A stretch of DNA of 64,000 nt from CAYPNF01 sp964411985 (GTDB lineage Bacteria; Verrucomicrobiota; Verrucomicrobiia; Limisphaerales; J093): assembly GCA_964411985.1 (NCBI GenBank), contig CAYPNF010000007.1, positions 124,001 through 188,000 on the forward strand, read 5' to 3'. The position numbers were made by a program, and so were the translations under genes. The notes under the pieces are model-generated. The model was not told where the DNA came from, ran no database searches, and was given only the letters and a program-made list of their open reading frames with translations. Shown here one piece after another: positions 33,480 through 42,185 of the stretch (position 1 is its first letter; every line of letters begins with the position of its first letter).

Positions 33480-34484
33480 ATGAAAAACCTCCTTCTTTCT
33501 TGTCTTGTGCTCTTGGTCGCAAACCAGGTTCCCGCTTCTGCAGCGCAATGGGCCACCTATCCGGGAACTCCAGGCGCTGGCCAGGGAAAGCATATCGTTC
33601 TGGTCAGTGGTGATGAAGAGTACCGTTCTGAGGAGTGCTTGCCTATGCTCGGGAAGATCCTGGCTCAACACCATGGTTTCCGCTGCACCGTTCTCTTTTC
33701 CCTGAATCCGGTTGACGGTACGATTGACCCAGTCAACCAGACGAACATCGTGGGGCTGCAAAACCTGGAAAAAGCCGATATGATGGTCATGTTTCTGCGA
33801 TTTCGGGAGCTGCCTGACGACCAGATGCGGTACGTCGTGGATTTCGTGAATTCGGGCAAACCCGTCCTGGCTATTCGCACTTCGACCCATGCCTTCAGCT
33901 ATAGCCGCAACAAGCAAAGTCCTTATGCTAAATGGGATTGGCAGAACAAAGACTGGGTGGGGGGCTTCGGGCAGCAGGTCCTGGGCGAAACTTGGGTCAG
34001 TCACCACGGTGAACACGGCAAAGAGAGCACGCGCGGAATCGTGAACTCGCAACTCAAAAGCCATCCTATGCTCCAGGGAGTTGCGGATGTGTGGGGTCCG
34101 ACAGACGTCTATACCGTTTCGCACCTTCCTGCGAACGCGCAGGTCCTCCTTTACGGACAGGTCCTCACTGGCATGAATCCCGGGGATCAACCTGTTGAGG
34201 GGGCCAAGAACAACCCGATGATGCCGATCGTATGGACTCGCGAATACCGCGGGGAATCGGGGAAAACTTCCAAAATCGTCTGTAGCACAATTGGTTCCGC
34301 CGTGGATTTCCAAAGTGAAGACCTGAGGCGACTGATGGTGAACGCCTGTTATTGGTCCTTGGGCATGGAGAAGCAGATTCCAGCAAAGGCCAAAGTGGAT
34401 TACGTTGGTGAGTATCGGCCGACCTATTTTGGGTTCGCGAAGCATCGCAAGGGAGTGAAACCGGAGGACCTTGAACTCAAGTAG
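33480..34484 (+). CDS. Secreted ThuA-like domain protein
   Basis: 334 residues with a signal peptide (MKNLLLSCLVLLVANQVPASA, cleavage near residue 21). The mature protein begins with a ThuA-like class I amidotransferase fold: HIVLVSGDEEYRSEECLPML, LEKADMMVMFLRFRELPD, FVNSGKPVLAIRTSTHAF. It ends in a conserved acidic/basic tail (KGVKPEDLELK). ThuA-like proteins in this group are usually exported and linked to sugar or sugar-acid metabolism, but no biochemical role is established. It stands alone, with no clear Shine-Dalgarno. Confidence 0.85.
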   Translation: MKNLLLSCLVLLVANQVPASAAQWATYPGTPGAGQGKHIVLVSGDEEYRSEECLPMLGKILAQHHGFRCTVLFSLNPVDGTIDPVNQTNIVGLQNLEKADMMVMFLRFRELPDDQMRYVVDFVNSGKPVLAIRTSTHAFSYSRNKQSPYAKWDWQNKDWVGGFGQQVLGETWVSHHGEHGKESTRGIVNSQLKSHPMLQGVADVWGPTDVYTVSHLPANAQVLLYGQVLTGMNPGDQPVEGAKNNPMMPIVWTREYRGESGKTSKIVCSTIGSAVDFQSEDLRRLMVNACYWSLGMEKQIPAKAKVDYVGEYRPTYFGFAKHRKGVKPEDLELK

Positions 34485-34609
34485 CGTGTTGATGGCATTT
34501 TGCCAATTTAGACGTTGCCTTGGAGTTGCTTATGTCGTCAGATAGGGGTCGTTGTTGGTGAAAACAGTCGTTTTGACTGTCTTTGCCTGGATTTCCTTCG
34601 AAATGTCTA

Positions 34610-34637
34610 TTGACTTGGGGGAGCGATTTGTTAATGT
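34610..34637 (+). promoter_or_regulatory. Weak candidate promoter of rplM-rpsI
   Basis: TTGACT at 34610-34615 with TAATGT at 34632-34637 (16-base spacer) upstream of the rplM ATG at 34663. The -10 box matches poorly. Confidence 0.3.
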
Positions 34638-34662
34638 TTCCGGCCTTTGATTCGTAGCTTGA

Positions 34663-35097
34663 ATGAAAACGTATTTGCCGAAAATTGACTTGGACCAGCG
34701 CAAGTGGCATGTGGTCGATGCCAGCGGAAAAGTGCTGGGCCGTTTAGCAGTTGAGATTGCTAACGTTCTGCGCGGCAGGAACAAACCCATTTACACGCCT
34801 CACATTGATGCCGGTGACTTTGTCGTCGTCATCAACGCTGAACAGGTTGTCCTTACCGGCAAGAAAGAGACCGACAAGGAGTTCATGTCTTATTCTGGCT
34901 GGAAAGGTGGCGAGAAATACCGAACCGTTGCTCAGGTTCGCGAACGCCATCCCGAGCGCTTGATCATGCACGCGGTCAAGGGGATGATCCCCAAGAATCG
35001 TTTGGGGGATCGTATGCTCACCAAACTCAAAGTCTACAAGGGGAAGGATCATCCGCATAAGGCTCAACAGCCTGCGCCCCTTCAAGTTAGCAACTGA
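34663..35097 (+). CDS. rplM: 50S ribosomal protein L13
   Basis: 144 residues, typical length. Signature segments: WHVVDASGKVLGRLAVEIA, GDFVVVINAEQVVLTGKK, and HAVKGMIPKN-x-LGD-x-ML-x-KLKVYKG. An early-assembly 23S rRNA-binding protein. It is followed after 20 bases by rpsI, the near-universal bacterial pairing. No Shine-Dalgarno is visible before its ATG (TCGTAGCTTGA), although it must be highly expressed. Confidence 0.97.
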   Translation: MKTYLPKIDLDQRKWHVVDASGKVLGRLAVEIANVLRGRNKPIYTPHIDAGDFVVVINAEQVVLTGKKETDKEFMSYSGWKGGEKYRTVAQVRERHPERLIMHAVKGMIPKNRLGDRMLTKLKVYKGKDHPHKAQQPAPLQVSN

Positions 35098-35117
35098 TTT
35101 AGAGATCATACTGAATT

Positions 35118-35513
35118 ATGGCCCAAGTTTCTGAAACCCTCGGCACCGGGCGTCGCAAGACCTCCGTTGCCCGAATTCGTTTGGCACCCGGATCCGGGAA
35201 AATCACGGTCAATAACCGTCCACTGGAGAATTACTTCCCGTTGGAGACTCAGCGTATTTGGGCGACCCAACCGCTTACCGTGACGGAGACCACAGGCAAG
35301 TTCGACGTGCGGGTGAACGTGAGGGGCGGTGGCCCCACCGGTCAGGCAGGTGCTGTGCGTCACGGGATCGCCCGTGCCTTGCAGATCTTGGATCCCTCCT
35401 TGCGGCCGGCTTTGAAAGCCGAAGGCTTGCTGACCCGCGACAGCCGCATGAAGGAACGTAAGAAATACGGTCAACCAGGTGCCCGCAAACGCTTCCAGTT
35501 CAGCAAGCGTTAG
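35118..35513 (+). CDS. rpsI: 30S ribosomal protein S9
   Basis: 131 residues. GTGRRKTSVARIRLAPGSG at the N-terminus, LTVTETTGKFDVRVNVRGGG, GQAGAVRHGIARAL, LTRDSRMKERKKYGQPGARK, and the basic KRFQFSKR tail that reaches the P-site tRNA. Second gene of the rplM-rpsI operon, closed by a strong terminator. Confidence 0.97.
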   Translation: MAQVSETLGTGRRKTSVARIRLAPGSGKITVNNRPLENYFPLETQRIWATQPLTVTETTGKFDVRVNVRGGGPTGQAGAVRHGIARALQILDPSLRPALKAEGLLTRDSRMKERKKYGQPGARKRFQFSKR

Positions 35514-35542
35514 GATCGAGTTCCGTCTTTGGAGACTTTCTC

Positions 35543-35573
35543 AAGCCCCGCTTCGGCGGGGCTTTTTGTTTTT
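35543..35573 (+). terminator. Terminator after rpsI
   Basis: AAGCCCCGC (35543-35551), TTCG tetraloop, GCGGGGCTT (35556-35564), with T runs at 35563-35567 and 35569-35573. Confidence 0.9.
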
Positions 35574-35585
35574 GGATTCCGTGTA

Positions 35586-37181
35586 CTACAGCTTGGTCCG
35601 CGTTTCGCCCCCGTCGACGTCCGAACGGGCTCGCGCCTTCCCCGGCGAATCCCGGTGACGGTCCTGACGCCGGGCGTGGGGAGCAGGCTCCACCTCCGGC
35701 TTTGTCCGTGCGGGAAAGGGAACATGATCGCGAAGGAAGGGAAAGAGCTCCTTTCGTCCCGCTAGCAGTTGGTCCCGGTGAAGGCTTTCCGCCGCAATTC
35801 GGGCCGGGATGCCCATTTGTCCAGTCAGGTACTGAAAGACGAATTCAGCGAGGCGTGGAAGGGCGATCGAGTGTTGCCTACCCACCTTCGCGTAGAGCCA
35901 GTCGCTGAAGGCCATGAAGGCCCGGAATGGCGAAGGGGAATTCGAAATGCACAGCAGCTCGCAAGTCTCACGGAAGTTGCCGCTATTGGACACCAGGTCC
36001 CAATAGCGGGCAAAACGGCGCAGCCGTTGCATTGTCCCAAAGTCGAGATCTCGGTTCTGCAGAATCTCATACGGTGGGGCGGGGGAGTACACCATGGCAA
36101 ACGGACCATCGTGCCGAGCGATGGGGGTGCCTTTGAGTCGCTTGAGGATCCCGACCTGTATTTCCTGCGGACGGAGGTGCACCAAACGGTCAAACCCGGC
36201 CGCGAAACTGTCCAGACTCTCTCCAGGCAATCCGACGATCAGGTCAGCGTGAAGGTGAACCGAGGTCTCTTGCCTTAGGAAGGTCAGTGCCTCTTGCGTG
36301 CGACTATAGTCCTGTCGGCGTTGGATTCGCTCGGCGACCTCGGGGTTCCAGGTTTGGATGCCAACCTCGAACTGCAGGCTGCCCGCGGGGAAGGTGCGGA
36401 CCATATCGCGGAGTTGAGGCGGAAACCGATCGGGCACCATCTCGAAATGCAGCAACAACCCGGGCACTATCCGCTCCCGGAAGAAGGTGAGGATGCCCAA
36501 CCCGGTCTCCACATCAATGTTGAAGGTGCGATCGACAAACTTGAAGTGCCTGACACCCCGTGCGATCAGACGTTCCATGGCTTCGAGCAGCGCCGGGAGG
36601 GAAAACCGCCGTACTCGCGGGTCGAGCGAAGAAAGGCAGAACTCGCAGCTAAATGGGCACCCCCTCGACGCTTCTACATACACCAACCGATGCTGGATAT
36701 CTTCCGCTGAGTACTCTTCGTAGGGCAGCGCTACTCCTGCTAGGTCAGGAGTTCCTCCAGGGATCAGTTTGCCACTGGGCGGAGAGCCTGCCAGGAGTTG
36801 TCGGCAAAGCTCGGGAAAGGCCATGTCACCTTCGCCCTGGATCACGTAATCCGCCAACCCAGCTGCCTGGCTCGCCTCGGTTTCGTGGCTCACCTCGGGT
36901 CCACCCACGACCACGATGAGCTCAGGGCGGATCCGCTTCAGGATCGCGATCAATTCGGTGGTGGCTGAGACATTCCAGATGTACAGCCCCAGCCCCACAA
37001 TTCCGGGGTCTTGAGCCAGAATCGACTCCGCAACTTCGATAGGCCTCTGGTTGATGTCGAATTCCATCAGGAGAGCCTGAGGTCGGAGACTGCCGAGATT
37101 GGCGAGGAGGTAGCGCAGACCGAGCGATGCATGAATGTACTTCGCGTTCAGTGTGGAAAGCAGGATCCGCTGGCTGCGCAT
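35586..37181 (-). CDS. B12-binding radical SAM protein (DUF4080 type)
   Basis: 531 residues. The N-terminal cobalamin-binding domain (about 1-140) begins LLSTLNAKYIHASLGLRYL and has VVGGPEVSHE. The radical SAM core has the cluster motif CPFSCEFC at about residue 178, then FKFVDRTFNID, FEVGIQTWNPEV and HADLIVGLPGES. A C-terminal helical DUF4080-type region follows, then a basic, Pro-rich tail. Class B radical SAM enzymes methylate unreactive carbons or rearrange rings; DUF4080 members have no assigned substrate. It converges on rpsI across a terminator. Confidence 0.88.
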   Translation of the reverse strand: MRSQRILLSTLNAKYIHASLGLRYLLANLGSLRPQALLMEFDINQRPIEVAESILAQDPGIVGLGLYIWNVSATTELIAILKRIRPELIVVVGGPEVSHETEASQAAGLADYVIQGEGDMAFPELCRQLLAGSPPSGKLIPGGTPDLAGVALPYEEYSAEDIQHRLVYVEASRGCPFSCEFCLSSLDPRVRRFSLPALLEAMERLIARGVRHFKFVDRTFNIDVETGLGILTFFRERIVPGLLLHFEMVPDRFPPQLRDMVRTFPAGSLQFEVGIQTWNPEVAERIQRRQDYSRTQEALTFLRQETSVHLHADLIVGLPGESLDSFAAGFDRLVHLRPQEIQVGILKRLKGTPIARHDGPFAMVYSPAPPYEILQNRDLDFGTMQRLRRFARYWDLVSNSGNFRETCELLCISNSPSPFRAFMAFSDWLYAKVGRQHSIALPRLAEFVFQYLTGQMGIPARIAAESLHRDQLLAGRKELFPFLRDHVPFPARTKPEVEPAPHARRQDRHRDSPGKARARSDVDGGETRTKL

Positions 37182-37408
37182 GGCGCAGAGACTAACCCAG
37201 ACCGGAGCTTCTGGCCATAGGCAAGAGGACAGCGCTGAGTTGACGATTGCGCAAGATCTGCATCTGGCCTAGATTGCCGGGCGTGTCCATGGTGGCTCTT
37301 CTGCTACAACTTCAGGCGCGCCGGGCTTCGTCGGCTGATGTGCTTTTTCTGCAGAGCTGGAAAAGGAAAGGGCTGGAATTCCTTGTCTATGCAGGTGGTG
37401 CCATCCCA

Positions 37409-39352
37409 ATGAGGGTCGGGATTCTCTTCTTCTGGATTGGCCTTTCATTGGCACCTATCATGGGGGCTGCAACCGAGCCCGGCTACCGGGAGGCAGAGTC
37501 CTTGGCGAAGGAAGTTCGGGAAGGACGTCTGCCAAGGTTGGAATCTCGCCTGCCGTCCAAGCCGATGTTGGTGATGCCGGTGGGGCGTCCTGGTGAGTAT
37601 GGGGGGACATGGCACGTTGGCATTCTCGGGACTGCGGATGTGGACATCCTCTATCGGACCGCTGGTTATGAGGGCTTGGTGCGCTGGGATCCGAGCGGAT
37701 CCCGTGTAGTTCCCAACCTTGCGGAGTCGTTCCATGCCGACGCGGATCGCAGGGTGTACACTTTCCGATTGCGGCGGGGGTTGCGTTGGTCGGATGGGGT
37801 ACCGTTCACCGTGGATGACGTCCTGTTCTGGTATGAGAACTTCTTCGTGGGGCACAGCCCGACAGAACGTGCCTGGATGGGGGAGGATGCAGTCATCGAA
37901 AAAGTGGACGACGCTACGCTGGTCCTTCGCTTGAGCCGGCCCCATGGTTTGTTGCTGGAGTATCTGGCCACGCCGCGAGCCAGTTCCCTGACAGGCTATC
38001 CAGGGCATTATCTGAAAAGGTTTCTTCCCAAGTACAATCCATTAGCCGAAGAGGAAGCCAAGCGTGCTGGCTTTCCCAACGCAGGGGCTCGGTTTGAGGC
38101 TGAGTCGTATTTGTTTTCCTGGAGGCGGTTCTATGCGGGCCTTCCGACCCTGAATGCCTGGACGATGATGACTCCCCTCCCGACTAACGCGGTCGAGGCG
38201 GTGGCCCCCGGGACTCGTTTTGTTGCCGCTCGGAATCCCTTCTACTGGAAAATCGACCCGGAAGGGCGTCAATTACCCTACATCGACCGGCTCGAGTTCG
38301 TGGTGGGAAAGGATGTGGACGAACTGATCGCCCAGACGCGCCGAGGGTTGCTCGAGATCCAGTATTTCTACGTGTCTGGCGAGGAGAATCGGGCGGATTT
38401 CCTCAAACATGCCTCTGTCGGCAAGTATCGTCTGGTGCCGCGCCCCCTCAGCATCTCCTCTGCCACCGCGCTCAGCCTGAATCTGGTTCATCGTGATCCA
38501 GTGATGCGCGAACTCCTTGGCCGGAAAGAGGTTCGGGTCGCGCTGTCGACCGCCATCGACCGGGAGCGGATTGTACGGGAGGTTGGGTTGGGAATGGGGC
38601 GTCCCTACCAACTTGCTCCGCGGCCTGAGTCGCCTTTCTATCACGAGGCCTTGGCCACCCAGTTTATAGAGTACCAGCCTCAGGAGGCAGGCTTGAAACT
38701 GGATCAAGCAGGGTTGGCAGCACGGGACGCGGAAGGCTGGCGGTTGCGTCCCGACCAGAAGCGCCTCACTTTGGAAATCAGCATCTGCAGCAGCCCCTAT
38801 TACGGCGAGCTTTGGCGGAGGGTGGCGGAGGAGGTTGCGCGAGATTGGAGAAACGTCAACGTGCATGCGACCGTGCGCCTGCTGACGCGGCAGGGTCTCT
38901 ACGATCTGAAAAACCTTGAGAATGGGCACGATGCGGTGATCTGGGAGGGGGAGGGTGGCGTGGATGTGCTGCTCGAACCGCGTTACTACGTTCCCACCAA
39001 CTGGGAGTCGAATTACGGGATTCCTTGGTGTTTTTGGCTGAATGGAGATCGGCAGCGCGGGGTCAAACCACCCGAGGTGGTGGAAAACCAGGTACAGAGG
39101 TTCAGAGAGATCCGTGAGAAGGTTGATTTGCGGGAACGCCAGGCGGCCCTGAAGCAGGTGCTGGACACGGCAGCCGAGCAATTCTATGCCATGGGAATCG
39201 CGCTCCAGTCGCCAGGTTACTGCGTTGTTTCCGAGCGCGTAGGCAATTTCCCCATGGTGCTCCCCAGCGGTTGGAGTTATCCAAGTCCAGGTCCGGCAAA
39301 CCCCTGTCAGTTCTACTTCAAGGAGGCGTCTCCCGGTTCCCCGACGCTCTGA
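37409..39352 (+). CDS. Family 5 extracellular solute-binding protein
   Basis: 647 residues from ATG 37409, which begins a clear signal peptide (MRVGILFFWIGLSLAPIMGA); the frame continues upstream to 37247 without a better start. The SBP_bac_5 fold is shown by GLVRWDPSG-x-VVPNLAESF, YTFRLRRGLRWSDGVPFTVDDV, AARNPFYWKIDPEGRQLPYID and a late SYPSPGPANPC. Such proteins bind oligopeptides, dipeptides or other small solutes for ABC importers. No permease or ATPase gene is nearby; instead a hybrid kinase starts 4 bases after its stop, suggesting that it presents ligand to the kinase. Confidence 0.85.
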   Translation: MRVGILFFWIGLSLAPIMGAATEPGYREAESLAKEVREGRLPRLESRLPSKPMLVMPVGRPGEYGGTWHVGILGTADVDILYRTAGYEGLVRWDPSGSRVVPNLAESFHADADRRVYTFRLRRGLRWSDGVPFTVDDVLFWYENFFVGHSPTERAWMGEDAVIEKVDDATLVLRLSRPHGLLLEYLATPRASSLTGYPGHYLKRFLPKYNPLAEEEAKRAGFPNAGARFEAESYLFSWRRFYAGLPTLNAWTMMTPLPTNAVEAVAPGTRFVAARNPFYWKIDPEGRQLPYIDRLEFVVGKDVDELIAQTRRGLLEIQYFYVSGEENRADFLKHASVGKYRLVPRPLSISSATALSLNLVHRDPVMRELLGRKEVRVALSTAIDRERIVREVGLGMGRPYQLAPRPESPFYHEALATQFIEYQPQEAGLKLDQAGLAARDAEGWRLRPDQKRLTLEISICSSPYYGELWRRVAEEVARDWRNVNVHATVRLLTRQGLYDLKNLENGHDAVIWEGEGGVDVLLEPRYYVPTNWESNYGIPWCFWLNGDRQRGVKPPEVVENQVQRFREIREKVDLRERQAALKQVLDTAAEQFYAMGIALQSPGYCVVSERVGNFPMVLPSGWSYPSPGPANPCQFYFKEASPGSPTL

Positions 39353-39356
39353 TCCT

Positions 39357-41372
39357 ATGGGTTCTGCACTACCTTCTCCGAAGCCCGCTGAAACCCCGGG
39401 CAGGTCGCGCTCCATCTCGAAACCAGGGAGGAAATGGTGGCACCGTTTGACCTTTAGGATTGGCGTGGCGGTGTTGCTGGTGGAGATTGCCACGCTGACG
39501 CTGATGGGCTTTTACTACACCCGCCGGTTTGGGCAGGAGTTGGAGCGGGAACAACAGGAGCGCACCCGACTGCCGGCCAAACTTATCAGCCTTGGGTATC
39601 TGAATTTCGACCTCACCTCAAATAGGGAGGTCATGAGAGAGATGGTGGGAGGGGAAGTGGAGCGAGCTATTGTCTTTGCGGTGAATGGGGAGGTTCTGCA
39701 TCCTCCCGGCCTCCAAACCAACGCTTTCTCCCTGCTTGGCCTGACTCCTGAAAGCCTGCAACAGGTGCGCCGGGACGGTGTGGTGAGACCGAGAGGGGAA
39801 TACTGGGAGTGTTTGGTGCCCTATGCTGCGGGTGCCGATGGTGCCCCCTTTCTTTACACCTATGTCAAGAGTGGTCCGTGGAAAACGGACCTGCGGAAGC
39901 GTGAAATCGCGATGCAGTTCCTCTGGGGCGGAGCCTTCACAGTGGGGCTGACTTCTCTCGCTATCGTCCTCCTTCTATCGCGATGGGTGACTCGCCGGGT
40001 GCGCTTGGTTCTGCAGGCTGTGGAAGGTTTGGCCAAGGGCGACTTCTCCGCCCGGGTCCCTAGCTTCCGTGCAGGGGATGAGATTGGCGAATTGGGTGTG
40101 GGGGTGAACACGATGGGTGATGAACTGCAGGAGTTGTTTGGCCAGTTGAACCAGCGGATCGAGGAACTCAAACAAGCCAGGTCGGAACTCGAAAAAACCG
40201 AAGATCGATTGCGTCATGCGGAGAAGATGAAGGCGATCGGCCAATTGGCTGGAGGGGTGGCGCACGATTTCAATAACCTGCTTCAGGCCATCCTCGGCTA
40301 TGCCCATCTGGTCTATGATAGCTGTGCACCGGGGGACGCTCGGAGACAGGATCTGGACGAGTTGATCGTCGCCGCCAACCGGGCTGCGAAACTGGTGAAA
40401 GAACTACTGTTGTTTGCGCGTCCGCAGACCAGCGCGTCGCGGATCATCCGGCTGAACGAAGTGGTGGGCAGGGTCACGACCCTCATGAAGCCGCTCATCG
40501 GCGAGCAGATTCAGTTGGGACTGCGCTTGGAAGCGGATCCCTCCAACATTCTGGCGGATCCCAGCCAGATCGAGCAGGTACTTATGAATCTCTGCGTGAA
40601 TGCCCGCGATGCGATGCCCGATGGAGGCAAGATAACGATCCGGACACGTTGCCAGGAACCTCAGGCTGACTTCCTCCAGGCTCACCCGGAAACCCGGCCC
40701 TGCTGTTACGTGGTTCTGGAGGTCAGTGATTCGGGGGTTGGCATCCCGAAGGAGGTCCAGTCCCACATGTTTGAGCCTTTCTTCACGACTAAGGCGGTCG
40801 GCAAGGGGACCGGTCTTGGTTTGGCAACAGTCTACGGTGTCGTAAAACAGCATGATGGGATCATCGAGGTCGAGAGTGCTCCCGGGCGGGGCGCCCTGTT
40901 CCGCATTTGGTTTCCCGCAGCCTCCGGTGCCGCGGAGCCTATCACCCAAAAGGTCGAATCCAGCCCGGTCGTGCAAGGGCGGGGAACGGTATTGGTGGCG
41001 GAAGACGATCAGGCGGTGCTGGATCTGGCGGTGCGGGTTCTCTCTCAGGCCGGTTATCATACCCTGGTGGCCCGGAATGGCGACGAAGCGGTGCGATTGT
41101 TCGAGTCGCACGGCGCTGTGGATCTGGCGATCCTCGACGTAATAATGCCCGGCAAATCTGGGGCGGCGGTGTGTCAAATGCTCCGTGCCCGTCGTCCCCA
41201 CTTACCCGTCCTGTTTGCCACCGGTTACGACCAGAACCGTCTGGGACCGGACCTGCGCGATGCTCCCTATACGAAGGTGATGAACAAGCCGTTCATTCCC
41301 AGTGAACTGATCCGCTCGGTGCAGGAGAGCCTGGCTTCGGTCCGGAAGCTCAATAGCTTGAAAACGGGTTGA
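39357..41372 (+). CDS. Hybrid histidine kinase with C-terminal receiver
   Basis: 671 residues. Basic N-terminus, TM1 at about residues 30-52, an extracytoplasmic sensor of about 130 residues, TM2 at about 185-207, HAMP, a coiled coil (about 255-290), HisKA with His303 in GGVAHDFNNLLQAILGYA, and an ATPase domain with NLCVNARDAMP, SDSGVGIP, FEPFFTTK and GTGLGLATVYG. A C-terminal receiver has Asp594 in LAILDVIMPGKSG and a Lys in NKPF. The HDFNN motif is of the NtrB/HisKA family. No separate output regulator is adjacent. It is tightly coupled to the upstream solute-binding gene, and its stop is 20 bases before the next ATG. Confidence 0.92.
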   Translation: MGSALPSPKPAETPGRSRSISKPGRKWWHRLTFRIGVAVLLVEIATLTLMGFYYTRRFGQELEREQQERTRLPAKLISLGYLNFDLTSNREVMREMVGGEVERAIVFAVNGEVLHPPGLQTNAFSLLGLTPESLQQVRRDGVVRPRGEYWECLVPYAAGADGAPFLYTYVKSGPWKTDLRKREIAMQFLWGGAFTVGLTSLAIVLLLSRWVTRRVRLVLQAVEGLAKGDFSARVPSFRAGDEIGELGVGVNTMGDELQELFGQLNQRIEELKQARSELEKTEDRLRHAEKMKAIGQLAGGVAHDFNNLLQAILGYAHLVYDSCAPGDARRQDLDELIVAANRAAKLVKELLLFARPQTSASRIIRLNEVVGRVTTLMKPLIGEQIQLGLRLEADPSNILADPSQIEQVLMNLCVNARDAMPDGGKITIRTRCQEPQADFLQAHPETRPCCYVVLEVSDSGVGIPKEVQSHMFEPFFTTKAVGKGTGLGLATVYGVVKQHDGIIEVESAPGRGALFRIWFPAASGAAEPITQKVESSPVVQGRGTVLVAEDDQAVLDLAVRVLSQAGYHTLVARNGDEAVRLFESHGAVDLAILDVIMPGKSGAAVCQMLRARRPHLPVLFATGYDQNRLGPDLRDAPYTKVMNKPFIPSELIRSVQESLASVRKLNSLKTG

Positions 41373-41392
41373 TTCCGTGCATCCTTGTTTCT

Positions 41393-42184
41393 ATGGCTAA
41401 GCGATACGTAGTCTGTGGCAAAGTGATTGGTGGCATGGTCGGACTTTTGTTGTTGGCTGGCTGCCAAGTGGCTCCCGAAACGGGACGCAAGCAGTTGATC
41501 CTCATCTCGCCCGGTGAGGAAATGCAATTGGGGCTGGCCTCCTTCGATCAGATGAAGAGAGAGGTCCCCATCTGCAAGGATCCGGCCATCAACGCCACGG
41601 TCCAAAAGGTTGGGGCGCGGGTTTCGAAGGTGGCTACGCTTCCTGACGCCCAGTGGGAGTTTGTTGTTTTCGAAAGCAAGGAAGCCAATGCTTTCTGCCT
41701 TCCTGGAGGGAAGGTTGGGATCTACACCGGGATTCTTCCCATCACGAAAGATGAGGCTGGTTTGGCTACCGTGATTGCCCACGAGGTGGCTCACGCGGTC
41801 GCCAGGCATGGCGCGGAACGGATGACGGAAGGAATGCTCATTCAAGGAGGTGGGCAGGCCTTGAACACCGCCCTGAAGCAGCAGGATCCCAAGTGGCAAA
41901 GCGCGGCGTCGACAACGTATGGGCTGGGTTCACAACTGCTTGTGGCCTTGCCCCATAGCCGATCGCAAGAATCTGAGGCGGATCACATCGGGTTGCTGTA
42001 CATGGCGAGGGCTGGCTATCCTCCCGAGGCGTCGATCGGTTTCTGGGAGCGTTTTGCCGCCTACAACAAAACTGCAGGGGGCGCCACTCCGTGGTTCCTG
42101 CGGACTCATCCGCTGGATGAAAGACGCATTCAGGATCTCAAGGCCTGGTTACCTCGCGCTCAACAGGAGTTCCGACCACAGTAG
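41393..42184 (+). CDS. M48-family metalloprotease lipoprotein
   Basis: 263 residues from ATG 41393; the frame opens at 41369 over the kinase stop. A lipoprotein signal ends in LLAGC (Cys near residue 23). The mature protein has the LISPGEEMQLG segment common to this lipoprotein group, the zinc motif HEVAHAVARH (HEVAH 130-134), and the third ligand in ESEADHIGLLYMARAGY. It resembles the periplasmic BepA/LoiP-like proteases that act in outer-membrane quality control. It ends one base from the convergent rnd gene, with no terminator visible. Confidence 0.9.
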   Translation: MAKRYVVCGKVIGGMVGLLLLAGCQVAPETGRKQLILISPGEEMQLGLASFDQMKREVPICKDPAINATVQKVGARVSKVATLPDAQWEFVVFESKEANAFCLPGGKVGIYTGILPITKDEAGLATVIAHEVAHAVARHGAERMTEGMLIQGGGQALNTALKQQDPKWQSAASTTYGLGSQLLVALPHSRSQESEADHIGLLYMARAGYPPEASIGFWERFAAYNKTAGGATPWFLRTHPLDERRIQDLKAWLPRAQQEFRPQ

Positions 42185-42185
42185 G

